Notes under the pieces: model-generated
Told to the model about the DNA's origin: nothing
The model's database searches: none
Seen by the model: only the letters and a program-made list of their open reading frames with translations
In this document: positions 30,734 through 33,153 of the stretch, in pieces
How positions within the stretch are numbered: position 1 is the stretch's first letter
How the letters are laid out: each line of letters opens with the position of its first letter
Position numbers and translations under genes: made by a program
Assembly (NCBI GenBank): GCA_905250885.1
Contig: CAJNOQ010001319.1
Location: forward strand, 1-33,153
Direction of reading: 5' to 3'
Source: Didymodactylos carnosus
Lineage: Eukaryota; Rotifera; Eurotatoria; Philodinida; Philodinidae
DNA length: 33,153 bases

Positions 30734-31670
30734 TTTTTATCAGAATATAACAGGTTTTTTTTCTTTAATAGTGAGTATGTTCACAACTGTCCTCAATTAC
30801 ACAATCAGCTCAAGCTGATACCTTCGTTACAGCAACATTTTAAATAATTTCTTATTCAATTTTTTTACATGATCGATTGTGTATGTGTTCATCTGTTTTC
30901 TTTTTTTATCCACATTCTTCTTTGAAACATGTTTACAACTGATAACGAGAGAAAAAAAAGATGTATAAAACTTTAATTGAAATAAGAGTACACATACATA
31001 CATATTGATTCTGTTTTTTTTCTTTTTAAATGTAATAGTATAGAACTCTACATTTTAGTAACAGGCACGGTTGGCACTCTCGTTGTCGAATGTCAGTATT
31101 TTTGAGGAAATGAATACTGTTTCTCATTTAGACCAATACCCATGGTATGATAGTTTAAGAAAGTGCTGTTAAAAGCAATAGGTAAGAATTATATCACAGA
31201 AGAATCTCTTTATGTGGATACTTTGCGATCCGAACGACTGTTCTTTGCTGAGAGTGAACTTTTTTAATTGTAATTGAAAAAGAACGTATTAGGAAGTTTT
31301 GCCATAGAGACGAACGTTCACACCCATCTATTTTCATCTCAATATAGAGAAAATAAATCTAGAGATGCTTGGACTCAAACGTATCTAGATGTAAATTTTT
31401 TCTTCTGATTATGAACCTCTGTCTAGATGTGTCTTCTCTCAATCTCAAACGAACATGTTTTTTTCTCTCGATTCAACAAACGTATTGCCACACATTTTAG
31501 AGCGTTTGGATCGATTTGAACTGTACGACTTAACTAGTCGATAGAGAAATCCTTTTAAATTAGATATTCTTACCGGAATGGTCGACAACTCTCAAAGACC
31601 ATCCTAAATCTACTTTTTATAGACTGTAAACTTCTAGAACTGTGGCAAGAGAAAAGTCTTAGAAACGACA
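30734..31670. other. 5' flank of the PDZ-LIM gene
   Basis: The flank is AT-rich with long T and A runs. No TATA box can be singled out in this composition and no upstream exon was recognised. Confidence 0.4.
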
Positions 31671-33005
31671 GGGACGATTATCTGATGAAATCGGCCCATG
31701 TCTGAATTTCATCGACTAATCAATGGCTAGATGTAGAATGAAGCGGGAAATATTTCTAGGTGCTTACTAGACCTTAGAACCACTCTTAGAAAAAAATTGA
31801 TAGAATCAAATTTGATTAAGTTTCTACTGCATCTGATATATATTATAGATCGTGGTTTTGAATCTTTCTCTCTCACTTTCACAATTCCTCACGACTATTA
31901 TATATCATTCGAAACCTTTTTTTTGTTCGCTATATTTCTGTATATCATATATATGGAAATAATTGTTCTGAGGTCAAGTATGTTTAGAAATACTTCTGAC
32001 TAGAGAAAATGATCTGCCACGTGCAAAAAGTCTTAGATATTCTATGTCAACAGTTCTCACTCGGCCACTACACTAAATATACCCATTCGATAGAGAATCT
32101 GTCGAGCTATAATTTGATATATATAATATAGAGAAAAACGTGTCCTAGGACACATTGAAATTAGAAATGTTTCTGCAAAGCCAAAATTCTGCTCGGAATT
32201 CTCAATTTTCTCCATCGGAACTCAACTTTTGTGCGATAAAAATATCATATTCAGAATCAGGATCAAAAACTGACTCGACCAATGTGTATTTTGAAATTTT
32301 TATTTGGTTTTCATTTTTAGTGAAAATCTCAGTAATTTTTCAGCATGAAAAGTTGATAACAACTAAAGTAGTCAGATAGAATGGAAATACACATCGGGCG
32401 ACTCAGTTTTTGATCCTGATTCTGAATATGATATTTTTATTGCATAAAAGTTGAGTTCTGATGAAGAAAATTGAGAATTACCAGCGCAATTCTGACTTTG
32501 CAGAAACATTTCTAATGTGAAGGTGCCCTAGGATACTTTTTTCTCTATATTATATATATATCAGCTTGTAGCTCGATAAATTCTCTATCGAATGGTACAT
32601 TTATTGTAGTGGCCAAATGAGAAACGTTGACATAGAATATCTGAGACTTTTTGCATGTAGGAGATCATTTTCTATAGCCAGAAGTATTTCTAAACATACT
32701 TGGCCTTAGAACGGCTATTTCCGTATATGTGATATACAAAAATATAGCGAAGAAAAAGAGCTTTCGAATGATATATAACAGTCGTGAGGAATTGTGAAAC
32801 TGAGAGAGAAAGATCTAAAAGTATGATCTATAATATATATCAGATACAGTAGAAACTTAATCAAACTTGATTTGACTAATTTTTTCCTGAAAATGGCTGC
32901 AAGGTCTAGTAAGTACCTAGAACTATTCCCCTCTGCATTCTATATCTAGCCTTTGATTAGTTGATGAAATTCGGACATGGACCGATTTCATCCGAAAATC
33001 GCCCC
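31671..33005. mobile_element. 1.3-kb foldback element upstream of the PDZ-LIM gene
   Basis: Left arm 31671 to about 32290 and right arm about 32383-33005 pair along their full length with scattered mismatches (TGATGAAATCGG ends, CACTTTCACAATTCCTCACGA, AGAATCAGGATCAAAAACTGA). The loop is about 90 bases. It is about 0.9 kb upstream of the gene start, so it may bear on its promoter region. No transposase. Confidence 0.85.
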
Positions 33006-33153
33006 ACGTCCTTTTTAGGCGTAAGTTGGGTACGCGTACAGAGCTTGAGTATAGGTCGAAAAAAGGTACCCATGCACATCTCTATATTATGAGCCAGTTT
33101 TAAATATGTTTTACAGTTACAAAGAAAAATCTGATAAAACATTCAACCCAATC

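Overview
This is eukaryotic, animal-type nuclear DNA. It is very AT-rich, has spliceosomal introns with GT/AG borders, and has no bacterial features. Coding content is sparse and all on the minus strand. Two multi-exon genes can be assembled from splice phase. One is a 382-residue protein with tandem HMG-box-like domains resembling the RNA polymerase I factor UBTF (about 7154 to 2191). The other is a 1088-residue protein with a PDZ domain and a C-terminal LIM domain of the LMO7/LIMCH1 type (about 30733 to 18823, 16 coding exons). Many introns are only 54-110 bases and codons are A/T-ending, which would fit a small invertebrate such as a rotifer or another spiralian. The species assignment is an inference.

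Layout. 1-2190: repeats, including a hAT-type miniature element with a perfect 8-bp target duplication (570-791). 2191-7154: the UBTF-like gene, whose 3.6-kb last intron holds long inverted repeats (3261-3595, 4021-5120, probably 5722-5930). 7155-18822: no supported gene. This stretch has a TA-flanked element (7276-7831), a TTA-flanked foldback (7917-8361), a 92-base miniature hairpin (10243-10334), a composite 1.4-kb inverted-repeat element (11245-12675), a perfect 31-bp-arm hairpin at 13 kb, a 0.6-kb foldback (16432-17047) and a cluster of CAAGAATCTTG-like palindromes (16.4-18.2 kb). 18823-30733: the LMO7/LIMCH1-like gene. Its long introns contain a tRNA-derived SINE, two foldbacks, a hAT miniature element with its 8-bp duplication, a TA-flanked element, two copies of a dispersed repeat and a possible fragment of a ligand-binding receptor gene on the opposite strand. 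30734-33153: 5' flank and a 1.3-kb near-perfect foldback.

The two genes have no evident functional link: one suggests nucleolar rDNA transcription or chromatin, the other membrane, junction or cytoskeleton scaffolding. The dominant theme is the density of palindromic foldback elements, at least seven, several with arms of 200-600 bases. They would form long double-stranded RNA hairpins if transcribed within introns. No CRISPR, rRNA or intact tRNA gene was seen.
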